The notes: generated by a model not told the origin, from the sequence alone. A stretch of 64,000 nt of DNA from JBFMFH01 sp964481395 (GCA_964481395.1 CAYZYG010000001.1:1-64000), one strand, 5' to 3'; positions 28,939-38,596 are shown, counted from the first letter of the stretch. Made by a program: numbers and translations.

Positions 28939-30273
28939 ATGATGCACTGGCGGTCCGAGGCGTGTGGGGCCGGGCTGGCGCTGGTCGTCCTGGCCGGCGC
29001 GGCCGTCGCCCAGCCGGCCGCACCCGTGCAGCCGCCGCTCCAGCAGGACGCGCCCCTCGCGCTGGAATTCCCGGGCGGCACGGTCTGGCAGCGCTCGCTG
29101 CCCGCCGCGCTCGCGGTGCGGCCAGCCTTCGACGAGCGTCACGCCTACGCGGCTCTGCGCGACGGCACCGTCGTGGCCGTCTCGCTGCTCACGGGCCGCG
29201 TGACCTGGACCGCCCGCTGCACATCGGGCGTCCCCCTCGTCACGAACGGGGACATGCTCCTTGGCGCAGACGGCGCGCGGGTCTGGGCGCTGGCCGTCGA
29301 CAGCGGCGCTCTCCGCTGGGAGTCGATGCTGAAGGCGCCGCCCCTCAGCGAGCCCGTGGCCACGGAGCGGCTTGTCGTCCTGCCGATCGAGACCGGGGAA
29401 CTCGCCGCCATCGGGAGCGAGGACGGCACGCCGCGCTGGTCGACGCCGCTGCCGGCCCGGGCGGCTTCCGCCCCCGCGTTGACGCGGACCCGGATCCTCA
29501 TCGGTCTCGCCGACGGCCACGTCGTCTGCCTGGCCTCGGACACCGGCTCCCCGCTCTGGTCGAGGGCACTGGGCGGTGAGGTGCGATCGGTGTCGGCAGA
29601 CACCGATCGCGTGTACGCAGGCTCGTCCGACAACTTCCTCTACGCCCTCGATTCCAGAAATGGCACTCTGCGGTGGCGCTGGCGGACGGGCGGCGACGTG
29701 ACCGAGCCCGCGATCGCCGATGCCCGGTTCGTCTACTTCGTCTCGCTGGACAACGTCGTCCGGGCGCTCAGGAAAGGCAACGGAAACCTCGTCTGGCAGT
29801 ATGCGCTGGGCTCGCGCCCGGCCGGGCCGCCCCTGCTCATCGAGGATCGCCTCGTGGTCGCGGGCATCGCTCCCGAGATCCGTTCGTTCGATCCCGAGGA
29901 CGGACGAATGAACGGCCGCTACACACCGCCCGACCGCCTCGTGCACACGCCGCATTTCTCCCCTGCGGACGGCGACGTGCCGGCCCGGCTCACGGTGCTG
30001 ACCGGCAACGGCACCGCTCTGGCGATCGGCGGCAGCATGGAAGGGCCCGTGGGTCCGCCTCGCAACATCCCCGGACGACCTGTTCCACCGCGGCTGCTCG
30101 GTCCGCCGCTCCTCATCCTGGATGGGGCAGTCGAGCCCCCAGTCGGTCCGCTGGATTTTCTGCCGGGAAAGGAAGTGGGCCCGGAGCCACCGCCTGCCTA
30201 CGCGCCTGACGGGGCCCTCGCGGATCGTCAGGGTTCGAACACCGGCAGTGACGCGTCATCCGCGCGTCGCTGA
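28939..30273 (+). CDS. Secreted PQQ-type beta-propeller protein (BamB-like fold)
   Basis: The 444-residue protein has a signal peptide (hydrophobic to about 25, ending AVAQ) and six or so PQQ/quinoprotein-like propeller blades such as GTVVAVSLLTGRVTWTA, GTPRWSTPLPA, NFLYALDSRNGTLRWRWRTGG and GNGNLVWQYALGSRP. The C-terminal 70 residues are Pro-rich. The fold resembles BamB, but there is no lipobox, and the chain could equally bind another partner. It is tail-to-tail with the next minus-strand gene, overlapping it by 46 bases. ATG 28942 is an alternative start. Confidence 0.75.
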   Translation: MMHWRSEACGAGLALVVLAGAAVAQPAAPVQPPLQQDAPLALEFPGGTVWQRSLPAALAVRPAFDERHAYAALRDGTVVAVSLLTGRVTWTARCTSGVPLVTNGDMLLGADGARVWALAVDSGALRWESMLKAPPLSEPVATERLVVLPIETGELAAIGSEDGTPRWSTPLPARAASAPALTRTRILIGLADGHVVCLASDTGSPLWSRALGGEVRSVSADTDRVYAGSSDNFLYALDSRNGTLRWRWRTGGDVTEPAIADARFVYFVSLDNVVRALRKGNGNLVWQYALGSRPAGPPLLIEDRLVVAGIAPEIRSFDPEDGRMNGRYTPPDRLVHTPHFSPADGDVPARLTVLTGNGTALAIGGSMEGPVGPPRNIPGRPVPPRLLGPPLLILDGAVEPPVGPLDFLPGKEVGPEPPPAYAPDGALADRQGSNTGSDASSARR

Positions 30274-31244
30274 TCGGCGACGTCCTCCCGGTACCGCCGG
30301 TGCAGCGCCAGATACGCGGTGAGGGCGCTCAGGCCGATGAACTGGAAGACGACGCTCCTGAAGAGCCAGGCGAGCAACTGGAGCGGCACCACGGCGAGTC
30401 CCGCGAGCGGTACGAACGCAATCACCCCGAGCGCCGCCGAGGCGATGAACGACACCACCGTCGCCGTGACGACCAGCGCCAGCACGAGCCCAAAGACGCT
30501 CAACACCGGACCGCGGCGATACCAGAGGAAGCGTGCGGCCCGCATCGCCCCGCGCCGCACGCTGCAATCCTCGGCGGCGACGACGATCTGCACCAGCAGG
30601 TACACGAAGTTGACGACGGTGATCCATCCGACCAGCAGCGCGGAGACGAGGCCCGCCGTGACCGTCCACCGCACGTCGGTCGTCGCGTCCCCTGGCGCCG
30701 CCCCGATGTGGAAGATGGTCGAGAGGTAGACCGCGCCCGACAGCGCGTACATGGCGACGAGCATGAGGCCCAGCCGCAGGTAGCGCCTGAACAGCCGTCG
30801 GCAGCCGTCTCCGAACCGTTCGAGCGAGAACGTGGCGCCCGACCAGAAGACGGGCAGGCGCAGCGGCGGGACTTCGACCGGTCCGCCCGCACGTTCCGCC
30901 GCCGCCAGGGTGCTGATCGTGCCGCCCTTGATGAGGAACATCAGGATCGACCCGCTCAGGGCCACGAGAGAGAACGACACCAGAAACGCGAGCAGGACGA
31001 CGGGCTCGGCGAGCAGCGTCCCCACCACGTAATCGATCGCCGAGCGCAGTGTGACGCCCCGTGACGCGGGCAGCTCCTGGCCGACGACCAGCGCGCCCAG
31101 CAGGACCCCGCCCACCAGCGGCACGCTCAGCAGCAGCTTGAAGGTCGCATCCGCTACGAACTGGATGACCGTCACCTGCCAGTTCGCCGCGGCCAGCAGC
31201 GCGCCTCGCTTGAGAATCGACGTGACAGGGGAATCCGGAGTCAT
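30228..31244 (-). CDS. Integral membrane protein of unknown function
   Basis: The 338-residue protein has six or seven hydrophobic segments (about 30-52, 75-105, 155-180, 200-230, 250-280, 285-310), with a polar, Arg-rich loop before the third. It resembles uncharacterised multi-pass proteins with internal symmetry; I do not recognise a named family and see no catalytic motif. ATG 31244. It is divergent from the large histidine kinase, with 149 bases between them. Confidence 0.7.
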   Translation of the reverse strand: MTPDSPVTSILKRGALLAAANWQVTVIQFVADATFKLLLSVPLVGGVLLGALVVGQELPASRGVTLRSAIDYVVGTLLAEPVVLLAFLVSFSLVALSGSILMFLIKGGTISTLAAAERAGGPVEVPPLRLPVFWSGATFSLERFGDGCRRLFRRYLRLGLMLVAMYALSGAVYLSTIFHIGAAPGDATTDVRWTVTAGLVSALLVGWITVVNFVYLLVQIVVAAEDCSVRRGAMRAARFLWYRRGPVLSVFGLVLALVVTATVVSFIASAALGVIAFVPLAGLAVVPLQLLAWLFRSVVFQFIGLSALTAYLALHRRYREDVADQRRADDASLPVFEP

Positions 31245-31351
31245 GGGGTGCGCACACGGTCACGGGCCAGACAGCCCGCGGACAGACCGGCGGTCGCGCC
31301 CCATCGTTATAGCATGCTTCCGCGCGTCCACGCGGCCGACGCGCACACGCC

Positions 31352-31381
31352 TTGTCCGCGGGGCAGCGCGGGGGCTATGCT
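31352..31381 (+). promoter_or_regulatory. Candidate promoter of the histidine kinase gene
   Basis: TTGTCC (31352-31357), an 18-base spacer, then TATGCT (31376-31381). Transcription would begin near 31388, only about six bases before the ATG at 31394, implying a very short or absent leader. Confidence 0.4.
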
Positions 31382-31393
31382 GCTGGCATCCGC

Positions 31394-34300
31394 ATGCGGC
31401 CCACCCTTCGTCACCGCCCGTGGTGGCGGCTGCCGGCCGGCACGCTGCTCGCGGCGATCCTCGTGCTCGCCGCCGGGGCCGCGTACGAAGTCCGTCATCT
31501 TGGCTGGAGCAACGCCGCCGGAACCCTCATCGTCACCGAGGAGGTCCGGCGCGCGGTGGTCCGTGACGCCGCGGCGCTCGAGGCCGTCGCCGTCGACCTC
31601 GCGACCCGGATCGCCGCCCTGCCCGAGTCTCCGTCCGACGCGGCCACCGGCCGCCAGCTCTTCGCCTGGCTGGCCGACAGCCGGCGCCGTGCCGAGCGCG
31701 GCGGCCAGACCTCGATTACGCTCTACAGCCCCGAGGGAGTCCCCATCGCCTGGAGCGGCCGGCCGTCAGACCTCCCGCGAGCCCGGCTGAACAGCGGCCA
31801 TGCCACGTTCGTCGCGCCCGGGCCGCTCGGCCCCCGACTCGTCGCCGTCGAACCCGTCGCACGGGCCCGTGGAGACAGCCGCCCGTCCGGCATCCTGGCC
31901 GTCGAGCGACTCCTGCCGTCGGAACGGTCGGGAGGCCCGCTGTCGTTGCGCGAGACGGCCGCCTGGACGGCAGGCCTGGTCCGGGTCGAGTTGTTGACGC
32001 GCTATGAAGGGGCTGGATCCGGCTCGCACGCAGCCGGTTTCCTGATCACGACCGACGCCGGCGACCTCCTGCTCGAGGGCCGGATCCCTGCCGGTGCCAT
32101 CGGGGAGGCCCGTGCCGTCGTCCGCCGCACGACCGCGGGTGCGCTGCTGCTCCTGGCCGCCGTGGCCTGCGGTTTCGCCGCCCTTCCGCTGGCTGGACTG
32201 GCCGTCTCCGGTCGGGTGCTGCGGCGGGCCGTGATCGGCGCCCTCGCCTGCCTTGGCGCCATCGCAGCGTTCAGGCTTCTCTCGTGGCTGGCCTTGCCGC
32301 TGCTGGCGCGGACGGATCCCGACTCTCACTGGCTCTCGTCGGCCGATCTGCTCCGAACGATTCTGCGCTCGCCCCTCGACGTCACGTTCCACGCGCTGGC
32401 AACGCTCGGAGTCGGGGCGCTCCTGGTCTCGGCAGCGCCTCCGCTGCGTGCCGCGCTCCGACGTCTCGCGGGCGGTCGCCGGGCCCGGTGGGGAACGCGG
32501 TCCCGCGCGGTGGCCGTGCACCTGACGGCGGGCGTGCTGGTGGCTGGCCTGCTGCTCCTCCATCTCTGGTGGCTGCGTGCCCTCGCCCTATCGGACCGCG
32601 CCGACCTGCTGGTCTTTTCGCTCCAGCCGTGGGACTGGGATCGCCTTTTCCTGCTCATCGGTCTCGTCGTCGGCCACGCGGCGCTGGCCTGGACATCCGT
32701 GGGCCTCCTGCGCGTCGCCGACGCCCTGCATCGCCCTTCGCCTCCGGCGTCGGCGGGCGTCCTGCGACTGCTGTGCTGGGCCGGGCCCTCTCTGGCAGCG
32801 GTCCTCGTGTTCGGTGCCGGCACGCCCGGCGACCGCATCGCGGGCGTGGCCTGGCCGGCGGTGGCGTTGGCGTTCACGGCGGCGCGCTGGCCTGCCGTCG
32901 TCCATCGGTATCGCCGCGCGGCGCAGGCCGCCCGCCTGGCGGCCATCTTCGTGGCCATCGCCGCACCGTCTTTCGTGCTGTACCCCTCGGTGTTCCGCGA
33001 AGCCACGAACGCCAAGCGCCAGGTCATCAGCGGGCAACTCGCTCCCGACGCGCTCCAGTTCCGTGACACGCTCCAGACGACGGTGGGAGAGGCCGCGGCC
33101 CAGATCGATGCCATGCCGGGCCTCGTCGACGTGGTCACGGCGGCATCCGCCGATGCGGATTCCCCCTCGACCGACGCGGCGTTCCTCGTCTGGTCGCAGA
33201 CCGACCTTGCCCTGGATCGGCTGACGTCCGCCATCGAGCTGTACCGGGCCGACGGCACGCTCGTCAGCCGGTTCGCGCTCAATCTCCCGGAATACACGTC
33301 GACGCCGCAGAAGTGGATTGAATCGAGCTGCGACTGGGACGTGTTCGAGGAAGTGTCCCCCATTGGGTCCGAAGAGCGCCGTCTGCTGCACGCGGGACGC
33401 GGCATCTGCGAGGAGACCGGTGCCAGCCGCCGGATGGTGGGGGCGATCGTCATTCACGCGATCCTGGACTATTCCGCGCTGCCCTTCATCCAGTCCCGGA
33501 ACCCCTACGTCGAGCTCATCCGCAGCCCCCGCACGGCTGCCGCGAGGTCGGGCGCCGTCCGGGATGTCGCGTTCGCGGTGTACGGCTGGAGCCGACAGGC
33601 CCTCTACGCGTCGGGAGCCGCGGCCTGGACGCTGGATCAGGACACCTTCTCCCGCATCTACGCCTCCCGCGAACCGTTCTGGGTCGAACTGCCCGAAAGC
33701 GGGCGGGCCTGGAACGTGTTCTTCGCCAACAACCGGGGCGAGATCTACGCGTTCGGCTATCCGCGGGCATCGGCCATCGATCACCTGGTCACGCTCGCGG
33801 AACTCGCCACGCTGGCCGGCGTCTCGTTCGCCATCCTCCTCGCGCTGGTCGGTCTGGCGTCGCTGGCCACCGGACGCGCCGCCGCGCGCGGACGCGAGGT
33901 GCTCCGTGAGATCCGCGCCAGCTTCTATCGGAAGCTCTTCCTAGCGTTCGTGGCGGCGGCGCTCATCCCCGTGCTGGCGCTCGCCCTCGTGGCCCGCGCC
34001 TACCTGAACGCGCGCCTGCGCACGGACATCGAGGACGCGGCGGTCCGGACCACCGCCGTCGCCCAGCGGGTCGTCGAAGACTACGCCCGGCCGCAGGATC
34101 AGACGGAAGCCCCCGTCGGCCTCGACGACGACGTGCTCGTCTGGATCTCGCGCGTGATCGGACAGGACGTCAACGTCTTCGACGGCGCGCGCCTGTCCGC
34201 CACGAGCGAGCGGGACCTCTACGCCTCGGGATTGCTCTCCACGCGGACGCCCGCCGACGTTTACCGGGCCATCGCGCTGGACCGCCGCATGGCGTACGTC

Positions 34301-35350
34301 GGCGAGGAGCAGGCCGGCGACCTCCGCTACATGGTCGCCGCGTCGCCGGTCAGGGTCGGCGGCAGGTACGCCATCCTCATCGTGCCGCTGGCCCTGCGTC
34401 AGCAGGCCATCGAACGTGAGATCGGGGACCTCAACCGGCGCATTCTGCTCGGCGTCCTCCTCTTCATCCTGGGCGGGGCCGGTCTGGGCTACTGGATGGC
34501 CGAGCGGATTGCCGATCCGGTGAACCGCCTGCAGCGCGCCACGGCGCGCCTGGCCGGAGGCGACCTCTCCGTCCGCGTGGCCCTGACGTCGTCCGACGAA
34601 TTGCGCCGGCTGGTCGAAACCTTCAATGCCATGGCCCGGGAACTGCAGCGCCAGCAGGCGGAGCTGGAGCGCACCCATCGTCTCGAGGCCTGGGCCGACA
34701 TGGCGAGACAGGTCGCTCACGAGATCAAGAACCCGCTGACGCCCATCCAGTTGTCGGCCGAACACCTGCGACGGGTGCACGCGGACCGGGGCACGCCGCT
34801 GTCACCCGTGCTCGAAGGGTGCGTCGATTCCATCCTCACCCAGGTCCGGCTGCTCCGGCACATCGCCGGTGAGTTCTCGAGCTTTGCCTCGTCCCCGACA
34901 CCGCGGCCGGTGTCGACATCGCCGGCCGAGCTGGTCGACGAAGTAGTCCGGCCCTACCGCTCCGGCCTCACCGACCGGGTCGCGCTCGAGGTCGACGTGC
35001 CGCGGTCGCTCCAGCCCATCATGGTCGATCGCACCCTCATTGGCCGCGCGCTCACCAATCTCATCGACAACGCACTGCACGCCATGCCTTCCGGCGGAAC
35101 GCTCCGGATCCTCGGACGGGCAGCCGCCGACGGGTCAGCGCTGGAGCTCTCCGTTGGCGACACGGGAGTCGGGATGGACGCCGAGGCGCTGGCGCACATC
35201 TTCGAGCCCTACTTCTCCACGAAAGCTGCCGGTACGGGGCTCGGCCTGACGATTGCGAAGCGGAATGTCGATCTGCACCGCGGCACGATTCGCATCCAAT
35301 CGACCCCCGGGGTGGGGACGACGGTCACGATGGAGCTGCCGACGGCGTAG
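31394..35350 (+). CDS. NtrY-like membrane sensor histidine kinase, unusually long
   Basis: The 1318-residue protein has an N-terminal membrane segment (about 14-31), an extracytoplasmic region, two further multi-helix membrane blocks (about 240-510), a second extracytoplasmic sensor-like region (about 540-790), and another helix pair around a second sensor domain (about 855-1025). A HAMP domain (about 1031-1085) and the kinase core follow. The H box ARQVAHEIKNPLTPIQLS places the phospho-acceptor at His1109, and the N, G1 and G2 boxes are DNALHAM, DTGVGM and GTGLGLTIAKR. The NPLTPIQLSAEHL string is typical of NtrY. No response regulator is adjacent. ATG 31394 is preferred over an upstream TTG. 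Confidence 0.85.
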   Translation: MRPTLRHRPWWRLPAGTLLAAILVLAAGAAYEVRHLGWSNAAGTLIVTEEVRRAVVRDAAALEAVAVDLATRIAALPESPSDAATGRQLFAWLADSRRRAERGGQTSITLYSPEGVPIAWSGRPSDLPRARLNSGHATFVAPGPLGPRLVAVEPVARARGDSRPSGILAVERLLPSERSGGPLSLRETAAWTAGLVRVELLTRYEGAGSGSHAAGFLITTDAGDLLLEGRIPAGAIGEARAVVRRTTAGALLLLAAVACGFAALPLAGLAVSGRVLRRAVIGALACLGAIAAFRLLSWLALPLLARTDPDSHWLSSADLLRTILRSPLDVTFHALATLGVGALLVSAAPPLRAALRRLAGGRRARWGTRSRAVAVHLTAGVLVAGLLLLHLWWLRALALSDRADLLVFSLQPWDWDRLFLLIGLVVGHAALAWTSVGLLRVADALHRPSPPASAGVLRLLCWAGPSLAAVLVFGAGTPGDRIAGVAWPAVALAFTAARWPAVVHRYRRAAQAARLAAIFVAIAAPSFVLYPSVFREATNAKRQVISGQLAPDALQFRDTLQTTVGEAAAQIDAMPGLVDVVTAASADADSPSTDAAFLVWSQTDLALDRLTSAIELYRADGTLVSRFALNLPEYTSTPQKWIESSCDWDVFEEVSPIGSEERRLLHAGRGICEETGASRRMVGAIVIHAILDYSALPFIQSRNPYVELIRSPRTAAARSGAVRDVAFAVYGWSRQALYASGAAAWTLDQDTFSRIYASREPFWVELPESGRAWNVFFANNRGEIYAFGYPRASAIDHLVTLAELATLAGVSFAILLALVGLASLATGRAAARGREVLREIRASFYRKLFLAFVAAALIPVLALALVARAYLNARLRTDIEDAAVRTTAVAQRVVEDYARPQDQTEAPVGLDDDVLVWISRVIGQDVNVFDGARLSATSERDLYASGLLSTRTPADVYRAIALDRRMAYVGEEQAGDLRYMVAASPVRVGGRYAILIVPLALRQQAIEREIGDLNRRILLGVLLFILGGAGLGYWMAERIADPVNRLQRATARLAGGDLSVRVALTSSDELRRLVETFNAMARELQRQQAELERTHRLEAWADMARQVAHEIKNPLTPIQLSAEHLRRVHADRGTPLSPVLEGCVDSILTQVRLLRHIAGEFSSFASSPTPRPVSTSPAELVDEVVRPYRSGLTDRVALEVDVPRSLQPIMVDRTLIGRALTNLIDNALHAMPSGGTLRILGRAAADGSALELSVGDTGVGMDAEALAHIFEPYFSTKAAGTGLGLTIAKRNVDLHRGTIRIQSTPGVGTTVTMELPTA

Positions 35351-35394
35351 GACGGCGGTGATGAGCGACGAGGGCGGCCGACGTCGGCGGCCGA

Positions 35395-36159
35395 TCAGTG
35401 CTCCGGCCCCGAATCCGCCAGGACCGGCCCAGGATCGCGATCGACCTCGGCCGGCCGGCGCCGCAGCCGCGTCCAGACCCACGACCCAAGGCCCAGGAGC
35501 ACATAGACGTACGCCAGCACCAGCAGCACTACCGGCGGGTGCCACTGCACCAGACCGATCACGACCGCCAGCAGGGCGAGGATCTTGTACGAGCGGCTCA
35601 CACGCAGATCGGTCTTGAAGCTGCGGAACCGGATCGTGCTGACCATGAGCAGGGCTGGAAGCACGATCAGCAGAGCGGCGAGCACCGCGCCCTGCCGGTC
35701 AGTGAAGCCGGCCGTGTAGAAGTACACCGTGGACGCCGGCACCGCCGCCGCCGCCGGACTGGGAAGTCCCACGAAGTACCGCTTGTCGAGGACGGTCGCG
35801 CTCTGGATGTTGAACCGGGCCAGCCGCATCGCCGCCGCGGTGAGGTAGATGAACCCGGCCGCCCATCCGAGCCGATGGAGGGGCGCGAGTCCCCACTGGA
35901 ACACCAGTATGGCGGGCGCGATCCCGAACGAGATGACGTCCGCGAGGGAGTCGAACTCGAGGCCGAACGCGCTGGTCGTGCCGGTCATGCGGGCGATCCG
36001 CCCGTCGAGCATGTCGAGGATGATCGCCACGCCGATGAGCGGCGCGGCGATGTCGAACTCGCGCCGCATCGCATACAGGATGGAGGCGTAGCCGCAGAAC
36101 AGATTCCCCAGGGTGAGCAGGCTAGGCAGGATGTAGACGCCGCGGCGCATCTTCACCAT
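35395..36159 (-). CDS. pssA: CDP-diacylglycerol-serine O-phosphatidyltransferase
   Basis: This enzyme makes phosphatidylserine from CDP-diacylglycerol and serine in the inner membrane. The 254-residue protein has the CDP-alcohol phosphotransferase motif with all key aspartates (DMLDGRIAR followed by FGLEFDSLAD) and about seven membrane helices. It starts at ATG 36159 and overlaps psd by seven bases; the next step of the pathway is therefore translationally coupled to it. Confidence 0.93.
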   Translation of the reverse strand: MVKMRRGVYILPSLLTLGNLFCGYASILYAMRREFDIAAPLIGVAIILDMLDGRIARMTGTTSAFGLEFDSLADVISFGIAPAILVFQWGLAPLHRLGWAAGFIYLTAAAMRLARFNIQSATVLDKRYFVGLPSPAAAAVPASTVYFYTAGFTDRQGAVLAALLIVLPALLMVSTIRFRSFKTDLRVSRSYKILALLAVVIGLVQWHPPVVLLVLAYVYVLLGLGSWVWTRLRRRPAEVDRDPGPVLADSGPEH

Positions 36160-36776
36160 GTCGCCACGACCGTTTCCCCTCCCCTGACGCGATCCCCGAC
36201 GCTGACCCGCAGATCGGTCTGGGGCGGCAAGTACAGATCGATTCGTGACCCGAACTTCATCAGCCCGTACTTCTGCCCGGTCGCGACCGTGTCGCCCTCA
36301 CGCACCCGGCAGACCAGGCGGCGCGCCAGGATGCCGACCACCTGACGGCACACGAGCTGACGGCCGTCGCGGTCGATCCAGATCTCGTTCCGCTCGTTCG
36401 CGGTCGCGGCATCGGCACGATACGCAGGCAGGAAGCGCCCGGGCGTGTAGACGACGCGGGTCACCGTCCCACCGGCAGGAATCCGGTTCACGTGAACGTC
36501 GAGCGGCGACAGGAAGATGCTGATCTGGCGCCACGCCCCAGGCGGCGCCGACCCGGCCTCGACGTCCCCCGCCACCAGCACGCGGCCATCCGCCGGCGAG
36601 ACGACGAGGCGATCGCCGGCCGGCACCGAGCGGGACGGGTCGCGGAAGAAGAAGGCAAGAAAGGCGGCCAAGGCTCCCAGCGCCACCGCCGGAACGATCC
36701 ATCCGAGCGCGCCGGCCACGACGGCGGCGCCGAGTGCCGGCGTGACGAACGCCCAGCCGGCTCTGTCCATGGTCAT
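36153..36776 (-). CDS. psd: Phosphatidylserine decarboxylase (short, FGS type)
   Basis: This enzyme decarboxylates phosphatidylserine to phosphatidylethanolamine. The 207-residue proenzyme has an N-terminal membrane hairpin (about 15-45), FFRDPSR, SPADGRV, FLSPLDVHVNR, and the self-cleavage site MKFGSRID, where the serine becomes the pyruvoyl group. The compact size and FGS motif are those of the short Psd class. ATG 36776 or 36770. A TACAAT -10-like hexamer lies on this strand at 36791-36786, very close to the start. Confidence 0.93.
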   Translation of the reverse strand: MTMDRAGWAFVTPALGAAVVAGALGWIVPAVALGALAAFLAFFFRDPSRSVPAGDRLVVSPADGRVLVAGDVEAGSAPPGAWRQISIFLSPLDVHVNRIPAGGTVTRVVYTPGRFLPAYRADAATANERNEIWIDRDGRQLVCRQVVGILARRLVCRVREGDTVATGQKYGLMKFGSRIDLYLPPQTDLRVSVGDRVRGGETVVATW

Positions 36777-36887
36777 GCTCGTCCTATTGTAGCAGCGTGC
36801 CCCCTGTCCCCCCAGAACGGAAACAGCCAGCGCCCCCTGACAGGACGCTGGCTGCAGTCGCCTCCGTGGCGTTCAGGAACCAACGGG

Positions 36888-37136
36888 TCAGGCCGACATC
36901 TGCTGCGGCCCTCCGATCCTGCGCATCCGGCGCAGGATGTCCTCCATCCGGTCCTTCAACTGCAGTTTCCGCTTCTTGATGGTCATCTGTTCGACCTGCT
37001 CGGGCTCGGAAAGGAAGGGCTTGCTGGCGAGCTCTGAAAGGCGGTCCTCCAATTCGCGGTGCCGTGTGGCGAGCTGACGGAACTCCTCGTCGGTGTTGAG
37101 CAGCATGGATCGCAGATCCTGTGCGTGTGCCGTCAT
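36888..37136 (-). CDS. DUF465 (YdcH/SlyX-like) small coiled-coil protein
   Basis: The 82-residue protein is mostly one helical hairpin: EEFRQLATRHRELEDRLSELASKPFLSEPEQVEQM followed by the DUF465 hallmark KKRKLQLKDRMEDILR. The function is unknown in the family. ATG 37136 has a strong AAGGAGG eight bases upstream. It stands alone between psd and rimI with its own likely promoter at 37264-37292. Confidence 0.85.
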   Translation of the reverse strand: MTAHAQDLRSMLLNTDEEFRQLATRHRELEDRLSELASKPFLSEPEQVEQMTIKKRKLQLKDRMEDILRRMRRIGGPQQMSA

Positions 37137-37263
37137 GCAGTCCGCCTCCTTGCTTTGGGGCTGAAACGTGCGTGGGTCATCCGATGCAGCGACATGTTCG
37201 GGACCACTCGGGCGAACGTGCGGGCCGGTAGGGCCCGTCGCCGTCGGGAAAGGTGGTACCCGC

Positions 37264-37292
37264 AAACTACCACAAGGGCACGAGCCATTCAA
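37264..37292 (-). promoter_or_regulatory. Candidate promoter of the DUF465 gene
   Basis: On the minus strand TTGAAT (37292-37287), a 17-base spacer, TAGTTT (37269-37264) with TGG directly before the -10. It overlaps the end of rimI and would give a leader of roughly 120 bases. Confidence 0.35.
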
Positions 37293-37774
37293 GAGCCTGG
37301 ATTCAATCCAATTCCTTGGATTTCAACAAAGAGAACGATCGCGTCGTCCGGCGGCGCCGCGTAGTACCCGGCCCGCCGCCCGCGTTCGACGAACCCCAGG
37401 CGTGCGTACAGGGCCCGAGCGGCGACGTTCGCCGATCGCACCTCCAGCCAGGCCCGACTCGCTCCCCGGTGCGCCGCTGCCGCAAGCGCAGCCGCGACAA
37501 GCGCGCGGCCCACACCACGTCGCCGAGTTGAAGGGTGGACGGCCACATTGTTGATGTGCAGTTCGTCCGCCACCGCCCAGCAGGCGCAGTAGCCAGCCAC
37601 CCGCCGCCCCGCCGTCCGGGCCACCAGGATGAAGGCCCGCTCGGGATGCTCCAGGTCGCGTTCGTACATCGACCGCGTCCACGGCTGCGGGAAGCTGACG
37701 GCATCGATCTCCAGGATGCCGTCGAGATCCGCACCGCCCGCAAAGGGCTCGATGGCGACCGGCTCAGGGCTCAC
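37289..37774 (-). CDS. rimI: Ribosomal protein bS18 alanine N-acetyltransferase (RimI-like GNAT)
   Basis: This is a GNAT-fold acetyltransferase. The 161-residue protein has the acetyl-CoA loop VHPSTRRRGVGRALV, preceded by ELHINNVAV, and the C-terminal ALYARLGFVERGRRAGYY motif typical of RimI. GTG 37774 overlaps the tsaB stop by four bases (GTGA). The tsaB-rimI pairing is very common and supports the name. Confidence 0.9.
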   Translation of the reverse strand: MSPEPVAIEPFAGGADLDGILEIDAVSFPQPWTRSMYERDLEHPERAFILVARTAGRRVAGYCACWAVADELHINNVAVHPSTRRRGVGRALVAAALAAAAHRGASRAWLEVRSANVAARALYARLGFVERGRRAGYYAAPPDDAIVLFVEIQGIGLNPGS

Positions 37775-38508
37775 ACCTGACTCCGCCGCCGCTCTCTGAC
37801 CAGTTCCGCATCCGGTCGCCGGACGTACTCCGGCCGGATCGCGTGCGGCACATGACGGCCCCCGCCGGCGTGGGCCATCCGGCCGAGGGTCGCGACGGCG
37901 GACGCGATCGCCATCGGTTGCTCGATCACCTCGAGGAAGAGCCCCGCGCCCTCCGTGCGGATGAGCGGCGCGTAGCGGATCGCCCCATCCCCCACCGCCA
38001 CCAGCCGCGAGAGCGTACCCGGCGTTCGCCATCGCGTCACAACGTCCCCGGGGGGCGCGGCCACGGGTCCATCGAGGATCGTCGGCGGCGCCGCCCGGCC
38101 GGCCTCGACCACGACGCGGTACGCCGCGGCGAACACCTCGTCCCGCTGCGCGTCCATCCAGACGGCCAGCGTGTGCGCCCCATCCCCGCAGGATGGCGCT
38201 GCGGCACAGGCGAGGGCATCGAGCGCGGACACCCCGACGAGGGGCCGCGAGGTCCCGAAGGCAAGCCCCTGCATGGTGGCGATGCCGATACGGAGGCCCG
38301 TGAACGATCCCGGGCCGGCCGCGACGGCGAAGAGGTCGATGTCCGTCAACGCGAACCCCTGATGCTCCACCAGTTCGATCAGGGTCCCCGGCAGACGGCG
38401 GGCGTGCGGCTCGGACGGATTTCCCTCGCGCTGCTCGAGCAGGCGGTCGCCCCGCACGAGCGCCGCACTGCCGGATCGTGTCGTCGTATCCAGAGCCAGG
38501 ATCAGCAT
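37771..38508 (-). CDS. tsaB: tRNA threonylcarbamoyladenosine biosynthesis protein TsaB
   Basis: This is a partner of TsaD/TsaE in t6A37 formation. The 245-residue protein has the ASKHA-fold start MLILALDTTTRSGSAAL and the conserved AAGPGSFTGLRIG at about 64-76. ATG 38508. It is divergent from mutS with 94 bases between the chosen starts and is followed by rimI. Confidence 0.94.
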   Translation of the reverse strand: MLILALDTTTRSGSAALVRGDRLLEQREGNPSEPHARRLPGTLIELVEHQGFALTDIDLFAVAAGPGSFTGLRIGIATMQGLAFGTSRPLVGVSALDALACAAAPSCGDGAHTLAVWMDAQRDEVFAAAYRVVVEAGRAAPPTILDGPVAAPPGDVVTRWRTPGTLSRLVAVGDGAIRYAPLIRTEGAGLFLEVIEQPMAIASAVATLGRMAHAGGGRHVPHAIRPEYVRRPDAELVRERRRSQV

Positions 38509-38566
38509 CTCCCTGATTCTGGCACCGACGCGCGTGGCCGGGAAGGGGCGGCGCGCCGCACCCACC

Positions 38567-38596
38567 TTGACGTCCCGCGACGAGCACTTCTATAGT
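38567..38596 (+). promoter_or_regulatory. Promoter of mutS
   Basis: TTGACG (38567-38572), 18-base spacer, TATAGT (38591-38596). The expected start of transcription is about 38603, which is exactly the GTG that best fits the MutS N-terminus, so a leaderless transcript is predicted. Confidence 0.6.

Noticed and set aside
35351..35394. Rho-independent terminator between the kinase gene and pssA
   Set aside because: A short palindrome (CCGACGTCGG) is present, but it is weak, lies in very GC-rich DNA and lacks a T-run.
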